Source: CAZNER01 sp964572065
Lineage (GTDB): Bacteria; Patescibacteriota; Dojkabacteria; JAHIVN01
Direction: 5' to 3'
NCBI GenBank assembly: GCA_964572065.1
Contig: CAZNER010000032.1
Span: 1 to 21,056, forward strand
DNA length: 21,056 nt
This document shows, one piece after another, positions 13,682 to 21,056 of this stretch (positions are counted from its first letter, which is position 1; the number at the start of each line of letters is the position of its first letter). Made by a program: the position numbers and the translations under genes. Under the pieces are notes generated by a model. It had not been told where the DNA came from. It did not search any database and saw nothing but the letters and a program-made list of their open reading frames with translations.

Positions 13682-16303
13682 TTATTTTGAAAACACAAAC
13701 GAATTTTTGTTCACATCTACCTTTACATTATCTCCGCATTCAAACTCACCTGAAAGCATTTTGTCAGCCAGCTTATTTTCAATCTCTTTCTGTACTATTC
13801 TTTTAATTGGTCTTGCACCAAACTGCGGATCATATCCTAAGTCAGCAAGTTTTTCCCTGGCTTTTTGTGTAATTTTTAAATTTAGACCTTGTCCTTTTAA
13901 AAGTTGTGAAGTTTTAGAAAGTTCTAATTCAACGATTCTTAATATTTGTTTTTTTGTTAGTGCATGAAATACTATTATATCATCAACTCGGTTTAAGAAT
14001 TCAGGCTTGAATGTCTTCTTGAGTTTATCCTTAAGTGATTTTTTTAAATCATTCCAGCTTTTTGATTTTTTATTTTCTTCTTTAAATTTAATGACACTTT
14101 CTTTTTTACCTGATTTTTGTTTATTTAGATGCTCAAGTATCATATCTGCTCCTATATTGCTTGTTGCTATTATGATTGTATTTTTAAAATCAATTGTTTT
14201 TCCTTTCCCATCAGTTAATCTGCCGTCTTCTAATATCTGAAGAAGTGTATTAAAAACATCTGGATGTGCTTTTTCTATTTCATCTAGAAGTATTACACTG
14301 TACGGATGTCGTTTTATTTGCTCAGTTAATTGTCCTCCTTCCTCGTATCCAACATAACCAGGTGGAGCTCCAATTAATCTAGAGACAGCGTGACGTTCCA
14401 TATATTCGCTCATATCAAGTCTTATCATAGATTCTTCATCACCAAATATTAATTCAGCAAGTGCCCTTGCTAATTCTGTTTTTCCGACACCTGTTGGTCC
14501 TAGAAAAATAAATGAAGCAATTGGTCTTTTTGGGTTTTTCAAACCGACTCTAGCTCTTCTAATTGCTTCAGAAACTACTTTGACAGCCTCATCCTGACCA
14601 ACAATCCTGCCGTGAATACGCTTTTCTAAGTGTAATAGTTTTTCTTTTTCCTCTTCTTTTAGTTCAGATAGAGGTATTCCAGTTGCCCGTGATACAATCT
14701 CTGCTATATTTTCTTTTTTAACTTCCGGTATTCCGGTGCCTTTTTTCTTTCTCCAGTCTTCTTCTAAGGGTTTCACTTCTTCTTTTAACTTTTCGATTTT
14801 TTGTTTTAATTCAGCAGCTTTTTTGTGTTTATTTGCTCTAGTTAATGATTCTCGTTCTGATTCTAATTTTTTTATTTCAATATTCTTTGAACGGAGTTCT
14901 TCAGGTTCGCTTGTTACTTCAAGTTTAACATGACTTGCTGCTTCATCAACTATATCTATTGCTTTATCAGGCAAGAATCTGTCTTTAATATATCTATTAG
15001 AAAGTTCTGCTGCAAAAATTAAAGCTTCATTTGAAATTTTTACCCTATGATGAGCTTCATATTTATCTCGAATTCCTTTTAATATCTCAATTGTTTGGTC
15101 AACTGTAGGTTCTTCAGTTAGAATTGGCTGGAAACGTCTTTCTAAAGCAGCATCTTTCTCAATATATTTTTTATACTCTGATAAAGTAGTAGCACCTATT
15201 ACCTGTAATTCACCTCTTGCAAGTGATGGCTTTAGCATATTAGAAAGGTCCATTTGTCCTTCTTGAGCACCTGATCCTACAATAGTATGAAGTTCATCTA
15301 TGAATATGATGATATCTCTTCCTACCTTTTCGATTTCTTTGATGACTTTCTTTGTTCTATCCTCGAATTCACCTCTAAATTTTGACCCTGCAAGCAACAT
15401 TCCAATATCAAGTGCTTTTACTTTTTTATCCTTTAAAATATCTGGAACATTTCCAGTCGCAATTCTCTGTGCAAGACCTTCTGCAATTGCAGTTTTTCCT
15501 ACACCAGGTTCACCGATTAATACTGGATTATTCTTTTTTCTTCTTGAAAGAATTTCTATTACTCTTGTAATTTCATCACTTCGTCCAATTACTGGATCAA
15601 TTTTACCCTGTTTTGCTAGTTTTGTTAGATCTCTTGAGTATTTATCAAGATTTGGAGTTCCACTTTTAGCTGTAACTTTTTTACCTGTTTTATCTCCTTC
15701 ACCAATAATTTTAACTACTGCTTGTCGTGCTTTCGTATGAGTAATACCATATTTTTGCAATGTTTGAGCTGCTAATCCTTCAGACTCTCTGATTAAACCT
15801 AAAAAAATATGTTCAGAGCCGATATAATTATGTCCTAATTCCTGTGATTCTTGAAAAGCAAGCTCTAGTACTCGTTTTGCTCTTGGGGTGAAACCCGGTT
15901 GACTTCCCTCATATGAACCATTTTTCATTTGTTCTTCAAGATAGGATATTAAAGTTTCTTTATCAATATCTAATTCTTTAAAGATTCTATCCATAACCTC
16001 ATCACCCTGGCTAAGACCATATAATAAATGTTCTGTATCAATGTTTTTTGTTTTGTGGTTTATAGCAACTTTGGCTGCTTCTTGGATAACTTCGGTTGCT
16101 CGTTCAGATAATAAGTCGCTAATATTTATTCTTTCTGAAGGGGCAGCATAGTCAGAAAAACCATACATACCAAAAGGATCATAATCTTGTCCACGCATAT
16201 TATTAACACATTCTGAACATAAGTTTATTGTGCTTTTTTGTCCATTAACAATTCTAGTTAGTTGAGTTGTAGCTTCACGCTGTTTGCACTTATCACAAAG
16301 CAT
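13682..16303 (-). CDS. clpC: ClpC AAA+ unfoldase with N-terminal McsA-like zinc finger
   Basis: 873 residues. Residues 1-35 carry two CxxC pairs (C3/C6 and C29/C32) in a context like the N-terminus of McsA, the arginine-kinase adaptor of Firmicutes. A Clp N-domain (about 60-205) follows. AAA+ module 1 has Walker A GEPGVGKT (264-271) and Walker B FIDE (334-337). A UVR-like coiled-coil middle segment (about 475-520) comes next. AAA+ module 2 has Walker A GPTGVGKT (602-609) and Walker B ILLDEIEKAH (671-680), followed by the C-terminal small domain with GARPIKR. This is ClpC/ClpA-class protein quality control: it unfolds proteins, normally feeding ClpP. The usual [LIV]-G-[FL] ClpP-docking tripeptide is not obvious between residues 720 and 745. 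The gene is controlled by a CIRCE-bearing promoter, so it should be heat-inducible through HrcA. Confidence 0.95.
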   Translation of the reverse strand: MLCDKCKQREATTQLTRIVNGQKSTINLCSECVNNMRGQDYDPFGMYGFSDYAAPSERINISDLLSERATEVIQEAAKVAINHKTKNIDTEHLLYGLSQGDEVMDRIFKELDIDKETLISYLEEQMKNGSYEGSQPGFTPRAKRVLELAFQESQELGHNYIGSEHIFLGLIRESEGLAAQTLQKYGITHTKARQAVVKIIGEGDKTGKKVTAKSGTPNLDKYSRDLTKLAKQGKIDPVIGRSDEITRVIEILSRRKKNNPVLIGEPGVGKTAIAEGLAQRIATGNVPDILKDKKVKALDIGMLLAGSKFRGEFEDRTKKVIKEIEKVGRDIIIFIDELHTIVGSGAQEGQMDLSNMLKPSLARGELQVIGATTLSEYKKYIEKDAALERRFQPILTEEPTVDQTIEILKGIRDKYEAHHRVKISNEALIFAAELSNRYIKDRFLPDKAIDIVDEAASHVKLEVTSEPEELRSKNIEIKKLESERESLTRANKHKKAAELKQKIEKLKEEVKPLEEDWRKKKGTGIPEVKKENIAEIVSRATGIPLSELKEEEKEKLLHLEKRIHGRIVGQDEAVKVVSEAIRRARVGLKNPKRPIASFIFLGPTGVGKTELARALAELIFGDEESMIRLDMSEYMERHAVSRLIGAPPGYVGYEEGGQLTEQIKRHPYSVILLDEIEKAHPDVFNTLLQILEDGRLTDGKGKTIDFKNTIIIATSNIGADMILEHLNKQKSGKKESVIKFKEENKKSKSWNDLKKSLKDKLKKTFKPEFLNRVDDIIVFHALTKKQILRIVELELSKTSQLLKGQGLNLKITQKAREKLADLGYDPQFGARPIKRIVQKEIENKLADKMLSGEFECGDNVKVDVNKNSFVFSK

Positions 16304-16334
16304 AATTTTTCCAGATAATATAAAATCTGATAAA

Positions 16335-16363
16335 AGTATAATATATTAGCACTCTAAAATCAA
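16335..16363 (-). promoter_or_regulatory. clpC promoter
   Basis: Minus strand: -35 TTGATT (16358-16363), exactly 17 bases, -10 TATACT (16335-16340). The start is expected near 16328, about 25 bases before the ATG. The -35 and much of the spacer lie inside the CIRCE element, so repressor binding would block polymerase. Confidence 0.75.
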
Positions 16364-16372
16364 GAGTGCTAA
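16346..16372. promoter_or_regulatory. CIRCE operator (HrcA binding site)
   Basis: TTAGCACTC, nine bases, GAGTGCTAA: an exact match to the CIRCE consensus inverted repeat. CIRCE is bound by the heat-shock repressor HrcA, usually upstream of groESL or dnaK; here it controls clpC. It implies that an hrcA gene is present elsewhere in the genome. Confidence 0.95.
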
Positions 16373-16394
16373 TTGTAAATTGTTAAATTTATTA

Positions 16395-17018
16395 TTAAAA
16401 AGAAGTAATTGGTACAAAAGAAAAACCTGGATATTTCGTTTCTTTAAAATTATTTTCAGATACTCTTTTTATTTTTCTGATATCATCTTCTTGGGTAGGT
16501 GTTACTAATATGCCATTTTTATTTAGTTGTTTTTTTATTTCTTCTGGAATTTCTATGAATGCAGCTCCAGATATAATTCTATCAAAGGGAGCTTCTTTAG
16601 GATATCCTTTAGATGCATCTTTATTCTTAAATACAATATTTTTTAGATTAAATCCAGCTAGATTCTTTTTACCAAATTCAGCTAAAGATTGAATTATTTC
16701 AAAGGCAAATATTTTACCATTTTTTCCAACTATATCTGATAAAATAGCAGTTTGCCATCCAGAACCGCCTCCTATCTCCAGTACTTTATTATTCTTTTCA
16801 GGTTGGAGAAGTTCTATCATAAAAGCAACTGTAAGAGGTTGAGAAATAGTTTGACCAGAACCTATAGGAAGAGGTTGATTGTTATTTGCATATATAGCCA
16901 TAGATTTTGGCACAAAATACTTTCTTTTGAATTTACGAAAAGCTTTAATTATTTTAGGGGTTTTTAGATAACCTATTTTAACAAGATCATCAATCAAATT
17001 TTGATAGTCTTTGTCCAT
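16395..17018 (-). CDS. pcm: Protein-L-isoaspartate O-methyltransferase
   Basis: 207 residues, the usual bacterial length. The enzyme methylates L-isoaspartyl residues that arise in ageing proteins, using S-adenosylmethionine, and so starts their repair. Seen: the family signature PIGSGQTISQP (51-61), SAM-binding motif I VLEIGGGSGWQTA (79-91; commonly GTGSGYQTA), an acidic residue after strand 2 (Glu107), and the later P-F-D-R-I-I-S-G-A-A stretch (144-153). It is cytoplasmic with no extra domains. The gene starts 14 bases after proS ends, so the two should be co-transcribed. Next in line is clpC, which has its own promoter. The grouping with ClpC puts two protein-quality functions side by side. 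Confidence 0.93.
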   Translation of the reverse strand: MDKDYQNLIDDLVKIGYLKTPKIIKAFRKFKRKYFVPKSMAIYANNNQPLPIGSGQTISQPLTVAFMIELLQPEKNNKVLEIGGGSGWQTAILSDIVGKNGKIFAFEIIQSLAEFGKKNLAGFNLKNIVFKNKDASKGYPKEAPFDRIISGAAFIEIPEEIKKQLNKNGILVTPTQEDDIRKIKRVSENNFKETKYPGFSFVPITSF

Positions 17019-17032
17019 TATATGGATGGATC

Positions 17033-18319
17033 TTATATATTATTAACTTCCTTCTGAAGAATAACGATTTTTTGTTTGATAAGATCTACTATTTTATCGA
17101 TTTCAATTATTTCTTCTGTACTTTCAGTACGCAGTTTAATTTCGACTCCATCACGGCTTAGGCTTTTGTTACTAATTAATATTCTTATTGGTATACCGAT
17201 TAAATCAGAGTCAAATAATTTTTCTCCTGGAGTTGTATCTAATCTGTCATCATAAAGTATCTCAATATTATTTTTCATAAATTCATTATAAAGATTATCT
17301 GCTTTAGATCTAATATTTTTATCTCCAATTGGTATGAGATGTACTTGAAATGGTGAAACTGAAATTGGCCATCTTATTCCTTTTTTATCATGATAAATTT
17401 CTACTATTGTTGCTAGAAGTCTTGCAGGTCCGATACCATAGCTTCCCATAACAACTAATTTATCTTTGCCATCCTCACTTTTATACTTTAAGTTCAAGGC
17501 TTTAGAGAATCGAGTTCCAAGTTTAAATATATTTCCTACTTCAATTGCTGTCTTTTTTTCTAACTCTGATTTTTTTAAATTTATATCTTTAAGAGTTTTA
17601 TCATTATAAACCTCTTTATTTACTGCAATTTTTTGCTTTTTGCTTATATAAATAGTATCTTCACCGTTTTTACAGATTGTTTGAAATTCATGACTATATT
17701 TACAAAATGAGCCTCCACTTGCAAAAGTTAGGTAAGTTTGTTTTTTTAATCCTACTCTTTGAAAAACATTGAAATATGCTTCTTTTGATTTCTCATAAAA
17801 TTTATCTAATGATTTATTATTCTTATTAAAAGAATATAGATCTTTCATAATGAACTCTTTTGTTCGGAGCAAGCCACTTCTAGCTCTTAGTTCATTTCTA
17901 AATTTAGTTTGAAATTGGTAAGCATAGAGAGGTAAATCCTTATAAGATTTAATATGATTAAGCATAATATTAGTCAAAGGCTCCTCATGCGTAGTGGCTA
18001 GACCAACGGTTGAATTATTTTTCAACCTAGTTTTGAACCATACATCTAGGATTTTATCATCCCATCGGTTGGTTAGTTTCCAGACTTTTGGATTTTGGAT
18101 AGAGCCTAATAATATTTCTTGACCACCAAGCTTATTCATTTCGTTTCTTATTATGTTTATTACCTTTTGTAAACTTCTCAAGCCTATAGGCAAGAAAGCG
18201 TATATTCCAGCCATTTCCTTTTGTATATATCCGGATTTTATTAAAAGTTGTGCATTTTTACTTGTTTCGTCCTGAGGAAATGTTTTTTTTGTTTTACCTA
18301 AGAGATTAGAATATTTCAT
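17033..18319 (-). CDS. proS: Prolyl-tRNA synthetase, short form lacking the editing insert
   Basis: 428 residues, against about 565-575 for the common bacterial enzyme. It charges tRNA-Pro with proline. Class II catalytic core: ATTHEEPLT (108-116), motif 2 FRNELRARSGLLRTKEF (140-156) and motif 3 with SYGIGPAR (293-300), followed by an anticodon-binding domain (about 323-428). The roughly 180-residue INS domain, which deacylates Ala-tRNA-Pro and normally lies between motifs 2 and 3, is absent: the link from about 166 to 285 holds only the core segment with G-G-S-F-C-K-Y-S-H-E-F. It resembles the INS-less forms known from alphaproteobacteria and mitochondria. A promoter is visible upstream, and pcm follows 14 bases downstream. 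Confidence 0.95.
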   Translation of the reverse strand: MKYSNLLGKTKKTFPQDETSKNAQLLIKSGYIQKEMAGIYAFLPIGLRSLQKVINIIRNEMNKLGGQEILLGSIQNPKVWKLTNRWDDKILDVWFKTRLKNNSTVGLATTHEEPLTNIMLNHIKSYKDLPLYAYQFQTKFRNELRARSGLLRTKEFIMKDLYSFNKNNKSLDKFYEKSKEAYFNVFQRVGLKKQTYLTFASGGSFCKYSHEFQTICKNGEDTIYISKKQKIAVNKEVYNDKTLKDINLKKSELEKKTAIEVGNIFKLGTRFSKALNLKYKSEDGKDKLVVMGSYGIGPARLLATIVEIYHDKKGIRWPISVSPFQVHLIPIGDKNIRSKADNLYNEFMKNNIEILYDDRLDTTPGEKLFDSDLIGIPIRILISNKSLSRDGVEIKLRTESTEEIIEIDKIVDLIKQKIVILQKEVNNI

Positions 18320-18344
18320 ATTTATTTATTTTGATATTACTATA

Positions 18345-18373
18345 AGGATACTATTTTTATGGGTAAATTACAA
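18345..18373 (-). promoter_or_regulatory. Candidate promoter for proS-pcm
   Basis: Minus strand TTGTAA (18368-18373), 17 bases, TATCCT (18345-18350); each box matches consensus at 4 of 6. The predicted start is about 18-20 bases before the proS ATG. On the opposite strand an extended -10-like TGGTAATAT at 18421-18429 could serve the malic enzyme gene. Confidence 0.45.
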
Positions 18374-18457
18374 TGCTGATTTTAAATTGCTAATTAAAAT
18401 TTAATATAAAAAAACAATCGTGGTAATATAGTTTGATATTATTTTAGTAAAAAGATT

Positions 18458-19828
18458 ATGACTAAGTCTTTAGTGAAGTCAATAGTAGAAATGGGAGCAG
18501 TTAAAGCTCACAAATTATATAGAAAGGTAATAACACTTCCAGCCTGCCCAGTAGAATGGGATACTTTGAAATTATGGTATACCCCTGGTGTAGCTGAACC
18601 ATGCAGAGAAATTATGAAAGATAGTAATGAAGTGTGGGAGCAAACCGGAAGGGCGAATAGAGTGGCTATAGTTTCTGATGGGACAAGAATTTTAGGTTTA
18701 AGATCAGAAGGTGTTTATGGAGCACAGGCTAGTCTGCCTGTGATGGAAGGAAAGGCATTATTATTTAGAGCATTAGGTGCGGTAGAAGCATTTCCTTTGG
18801 TGTTAGGATGGAGAGATGGAGATGATATTTGTATTCCGGATATTAAAGAGATTATAAATATTGTTGAATCAACTCAATCAAATTTTGGAGGTGTTAATTT
18901 AGAAGATATAGAAGCAAAAGATGATAAGTGTTTTAAAATATTAAATACACTGAGAAGTGATCCTAAATTAAAAATACCTGTATGGCATGATGATCAGCAG
19001 GGTACTGCAACGATAGTTTTGTCTGCAGTAATTAATGCAGTTAAATTAGCTGGAAAAGATAAAAAAAGTTTAAAATTTACATGTATTGGAAGTGGCTCTG
19101 CAATGCTGGCTATAATTAGGTTATTAAAAGCATGGGGAATCTCATATGAACAAATACGTTTGTTAGATAGTAAAGGAAGTGTTGATAAAGGCAGAGATGA
19201 TATCTCTGATGATAGTGAAAAAGGAAAGTTAAAGTCTAAGGTTGAACAGTTTCATGTATTAGGGGATAAGGAGTCAAAGGAAAAAGCTGTTAAGGATGCA
19301 GATATATTACTTGCAGCATCAGCATCAAAGCCAGAGGGCATCATTAACCCTTCAATTATAAAAAATATGAAGTGTAAACCAATTATTATTGCAATGGCAA
19401 ATCCATATCCAGAAATTAATCCAGATGATGCTAAGTCAAATGGAGCTTTTATAGTTGGAACAGGCAGGTCTGATTTTCCAAATCAGGTTAATAATTCATC
19501 TGCATTTCCTGGGATATTTAGGGGAATTCTTGATACTAGATCAAGTACTATAACTGATACAGTTGCAATTGCAGCTGCAGAAGCAATTGCGGATAGAGCA
19601 GAGGGACTGGAAGGTTTTGGACCTGAAAAAATATTACCTAGAATGGATGATATAGATATGGTTGGAGATATAGCTTTAGCTGTTGCTAAACAGGCTATGA
19701 AAGAAAAATTAGCTAGTAAACCTATTAAAACGAATAAAGAGAAGTTATATAGAAATGATGTTAAAGAAAGGATTAAGAAAGTTAGGAGAATGATTGATGA
19801 AGTTGTAAGGGAAGTAGAAAATGGATAA
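18458..19828 (+). CDS. Malic enzyme (oxaloacetate-decarboxylating malate dehydrogenase)
   Basis: 456 residues. It oxidatively decarboxylates malate to pyruvate, reducing NAD or NADP. N-terminal malic domain: WYTPGVAEPC (40-49) with the catalytic Tyr41, SDGT (73-76), PVMEGKA with Lys99, and the metal-binding V-N-L-E-D-I (146-151) and WHDDQQGT (176-183). C-terminal NAD(P)-binding Rossmann domain: G-S-G-S-A (211-215), MANPYPEI, then GTGRSDFPNQVNN. The length fits a stand-alone enzyme; the phosphotransacetylase-like tail of MaeB is absent. The usual G-L-G-x-I-G turn after SDGT reads G-L-R-S-E-G with extra residues following. Cofactor preference cannot be read safely. The gene is divergent from proS and appears monocistronic. 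Confidence 0.94.
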   Translation: MTKSLVKSIVEMGAVKAHKLYRKVITLPACPVEWDTLKLWYTPGVAEPCREIMKDSNEVWEQTGRANRVAIVSDGTRILGLRSEGVYGAQASLPVMEGKALLFRALGAVEAFPLVLGWRDGDDICIPDIKEIINIVESTQSNFGGVNLEDIEAKDDKCFKILNTLRSDPKLKIPVWHDDQQGTATIVLSAVINAVKLAGKDKKSLKFTCIGSGSAMLAIIRLLKAWGISYEQIRLLDSKGSVDKGRDDISDDSEKGKLKSKVEQFHVLGDKESKEKAVKDADILLAASASKPEGIINPSIIKNMKCKPIIIAMANPYPEINPDDAKSNGAFIVGTGRSDFPNQVNNSSAFPGIFRGILDTRSSTITDTVAIAAAEAIADRAEGLEGFGPEKILPRMDDIDMVGDIALAVAKQAMKEKLASKPIKTNKEKLYRNDVKERIKKVRRMIDEVVREVENG

Positions 19829-19838
19829 TAAAATACAA

Positions 19839-20624
19839 TTATAAAACACGTTTTTTAGGCTGCCATTTTTTATCAAATTCTCGTGCTAGTTTAATCTTAT
19901 TAATATCAATTGTTTTAATTAATAGTTCTTCTTTTGAACGCGACCCTATTTTAATTATTCCATCAATAGGATCAATTATCATTGATTGACCAAATGATTT
20001 TGTTTCTTTATTCGTATTTCCAGCAACAAGTATATAGCATCGTGATAAAAAGGCTCCATAAGTTATAGATGTTTTTATATATTCTTCTGTGTTAATTTTA
20101 AATGTGCCTAAAGACCATGTAGGGACAACAATTATATCGGTATGTAATTTACCATACTTAAGATAAAGGAAATGTGAATATTTAGTAAAGCCGTCCTTAC
20201 ATATAAGCATACCAATTTTCCCAAGTGGGGTTAATGCTGTTTTCAATTTGTTACCTGGACTAATTTTATCAATATCTCGTTCAGGAGGAGCAAGATATAT
20301 TTTTTTATATGTGAAAGTTAAGTTGCCATTTCTATCTACAAGAACACCAACATTGTAGATTTTGTTATTATCACCTTTATTATAAAATGAAGTTGCTATC
20401 GAAACCCGGTTTTTTTTAGCAATCTTTTTTACATCATCAAAATATGAGATAGATATTCTTTTTACATCAGCTAACATTCCTAATGCAGTTTCAGGAAGGA
20501 CTATTAAATCTACTTTTTGTTTACTTGCTTCAGTTACAATAGAAAATGCTTTTTGAAAAGCATCTTTGTGGTTTTGAGGAACGGAATATTGAGATACAGC
20601 AACCTTTATATTATTATTTTTCAT
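19839..20624 (-). CDS. Carbon-nitrogen hydrolase (nitrilase superfamily)
   Basis: 261 residues, a single nitrilase-fold domain. The catalytic triad is in place: Glu45 in VLPETA, Lys108 in YKKIYLAPPE and Cys142 in MLICKDGF. Such enzymes hydrolyse amides or nitriles through a thioester on the cysteine; substrates range from omega-amides to deaminated glutathione and N-carbamoyl compounds. The strand after the cysteine (VVPTWSLG) and the SRCYILVAGNTN stretch also fit the family. There is no glutamine- or NAD-synthetase fusion and no membrane helix. The residue after Cys142 is Lys, where many members have Tyr, Trp or Glu. The gene follows a CYTH-like gene by 23 bases on the same strand and converges closely on the malic enzyme gene. 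The substrate is not predictable here. Confidence 0.9.
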   Translation of the reverse strand: MKNNNIKVAVSQYSVPQNHKDAFQKAFSIVTEASKQKVDLIVLPETALGMLADVKRISISYFDDVKKIAKKNRVSIATSFYNKGDNNKIYNVGVLVDRNGNLTFTYKKIYLAPPERDIDKISPGNKLKTALTPLGKIGMLICKDGFTKYSHFLYLKYGKLHTDIIVVPTWSLGTFKINTEEYIKTSITYGAFLSRCYILVAGNTNKETKSFGQSMIIDPIDGIIKIGSRSKEELLIKTIDINKIKLAREFDKKWQPKKRVL

Positions 20625-20647
20625 AAAATCTTATTAATATATTATCT

Positions 20648-21056
20648 TTATTTTAATATAGAAATTTGATGTATTTTATTTATACTATTATAAAAGTATC
20701 TTTCATGTTTCCATACATTCCAATCAGGTTCCTTTGAGAAGCGTTTTTGATTTGTGAGATGAGATTTAAATCCTTTTACTTTTTTTAGCCACATATAACC
20801 AGTTCCTTCAATATTTCTGTCCCACTCATTTTTATTTAGTAATGTTTGTACAATTTTAAGTGGATTATCCTTTTTGCATTCTAATTCGATTATTATTCCA
20901 ACATTTTTTACATTATCAATAACTATTTCATTAGAATTATGTTTATAGATTGTTCTAGATTTCTTAACTATTTGTTTGTCAAAGTATCCATAAGTAAAGA
21001 GAAAAGCCTTTAAATTTTGTAAGTTTTGATATTTATATTTTCTATTATTAATATTT
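20648..21056 (-). CDS. CYTH-like domain protein, 5' end beyond window
   Basis: An open minus-strand frame enters from the right edge and ends in TAA at 20648-20650; 135 residues are visible and the start lies outside. The visible part has K-x-R-T-I-Y, then E-I-V-I-D-N-V-K-N-V-G followed by I-I-I-E-L-E. This pattern (K-x-R, strand, D-x-V, G-x-x-x-E-x-E) is what CYTH (adenylate cyclase class IV/thiamine triphosphatase) domains show near their end. A Trp-rich tail with W-D-R and T-G-Y-M-W-L follows. The family binds triphosphates in a beta-tunnel; this member's substrate is unknown. It is upstream of, and likely co-transcribed with, the nitrilase-family gene. The family call is tentative because only the C-terminal part is seen. 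Confidence 0.6.
   Translation of the reverse strand, partial: NINNRKYKYQNLQNLKAFLFTYGYFDKQIVKKSRTIYKHNSNEIVIDNVKNVGIIIELECKKDNPLKIVQTLLNKNEWDRNIEGTGYMWLKKVKGFKSHLTNQKRFSKEPDWNVWKHERYFYNSINKIHQISILK

Noticed and set aside
15300..15740. Plus-strand ORFs opposite clpC
   Set aside because: Shadows of a highly conserved AAA+ gene with all motifs in the minus frame.

Overview
The window is AT-rich, densely packed and read with the standard bacterial code. UGA is a real stop: the Ig-like membrane protein ends in a TGA that overlaps the ATG of the next gene. Start sites mostly lack a convincing Shine-Dalgarno sequence, and at least one gene can only start at TTG. Several core proteins are small or unusual: a prolyl-tRNA synthetase without its editing insert, a ClpC fused to an McsA-like zinc finger, and a single-domain malic enzyme. 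Together with a block of secreted, Cys- and Gly-rich surface proteins this suggests a Patescibacteria (CPR)-type bacterium. That assignment is an inference; no rRNA or marker alignment was possible.

Layout. 1-421: 3' part of an unrecognised gene. 464-2048: a promoter and two genes, a small single-pass membrane protein with a coiled coil and a membrane-anchored metallophosphoesterase on an acidic/Pro-Glu stalk. 2049-3039: a gene-poor scar-like stretch with an open frame lacking a start codon at its 5' end, an intact tRNA-Glu(UUC), and a truncated tRNA-Glu-like 5' half joined to a strong hairpin. 2978-9468: the most distinctive part, a co-directional three-gene surface locus made of a secreted Ig-like protein, a membrane-anchored Ig-like protein and a 1213-residue Gly-rich repeat protein. 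The first and third share the same roughly 270-residue C-terminal module.

9480-11702 (minus): tsaD and a GT4-type glycosyltransferase. 11817-13355 (plus): a J-domain protein with a large unrecognised C-terminal part. 13360-13581: a small uncertain minus-strand ORF. 13682-18319 (minus): proS and pcm spaced like an operon, then clpC with its own promoter overlapping a perfect CIRCE operator. 18458-19828 (plus): malic enzyme. 19839-21056 (minus): a nitrilase-family hydrolase preceded by the 3' part of a CYTH-like gene that runs off the window.

How it fits together. The right half is housekeeping: tRNA modification and charging, protein repair and quality control, central carbon metabolism. The left half is cell-surface and accessory. 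The 3.0-9.5 kb locus parallels the logic of Gram-positive WxL/DUF916 clusters (secreted proteins with a common terminal domain plus a transmembrane Ig-like partner). It is the best candidate here for an undescribed surface-display or adhesion system.
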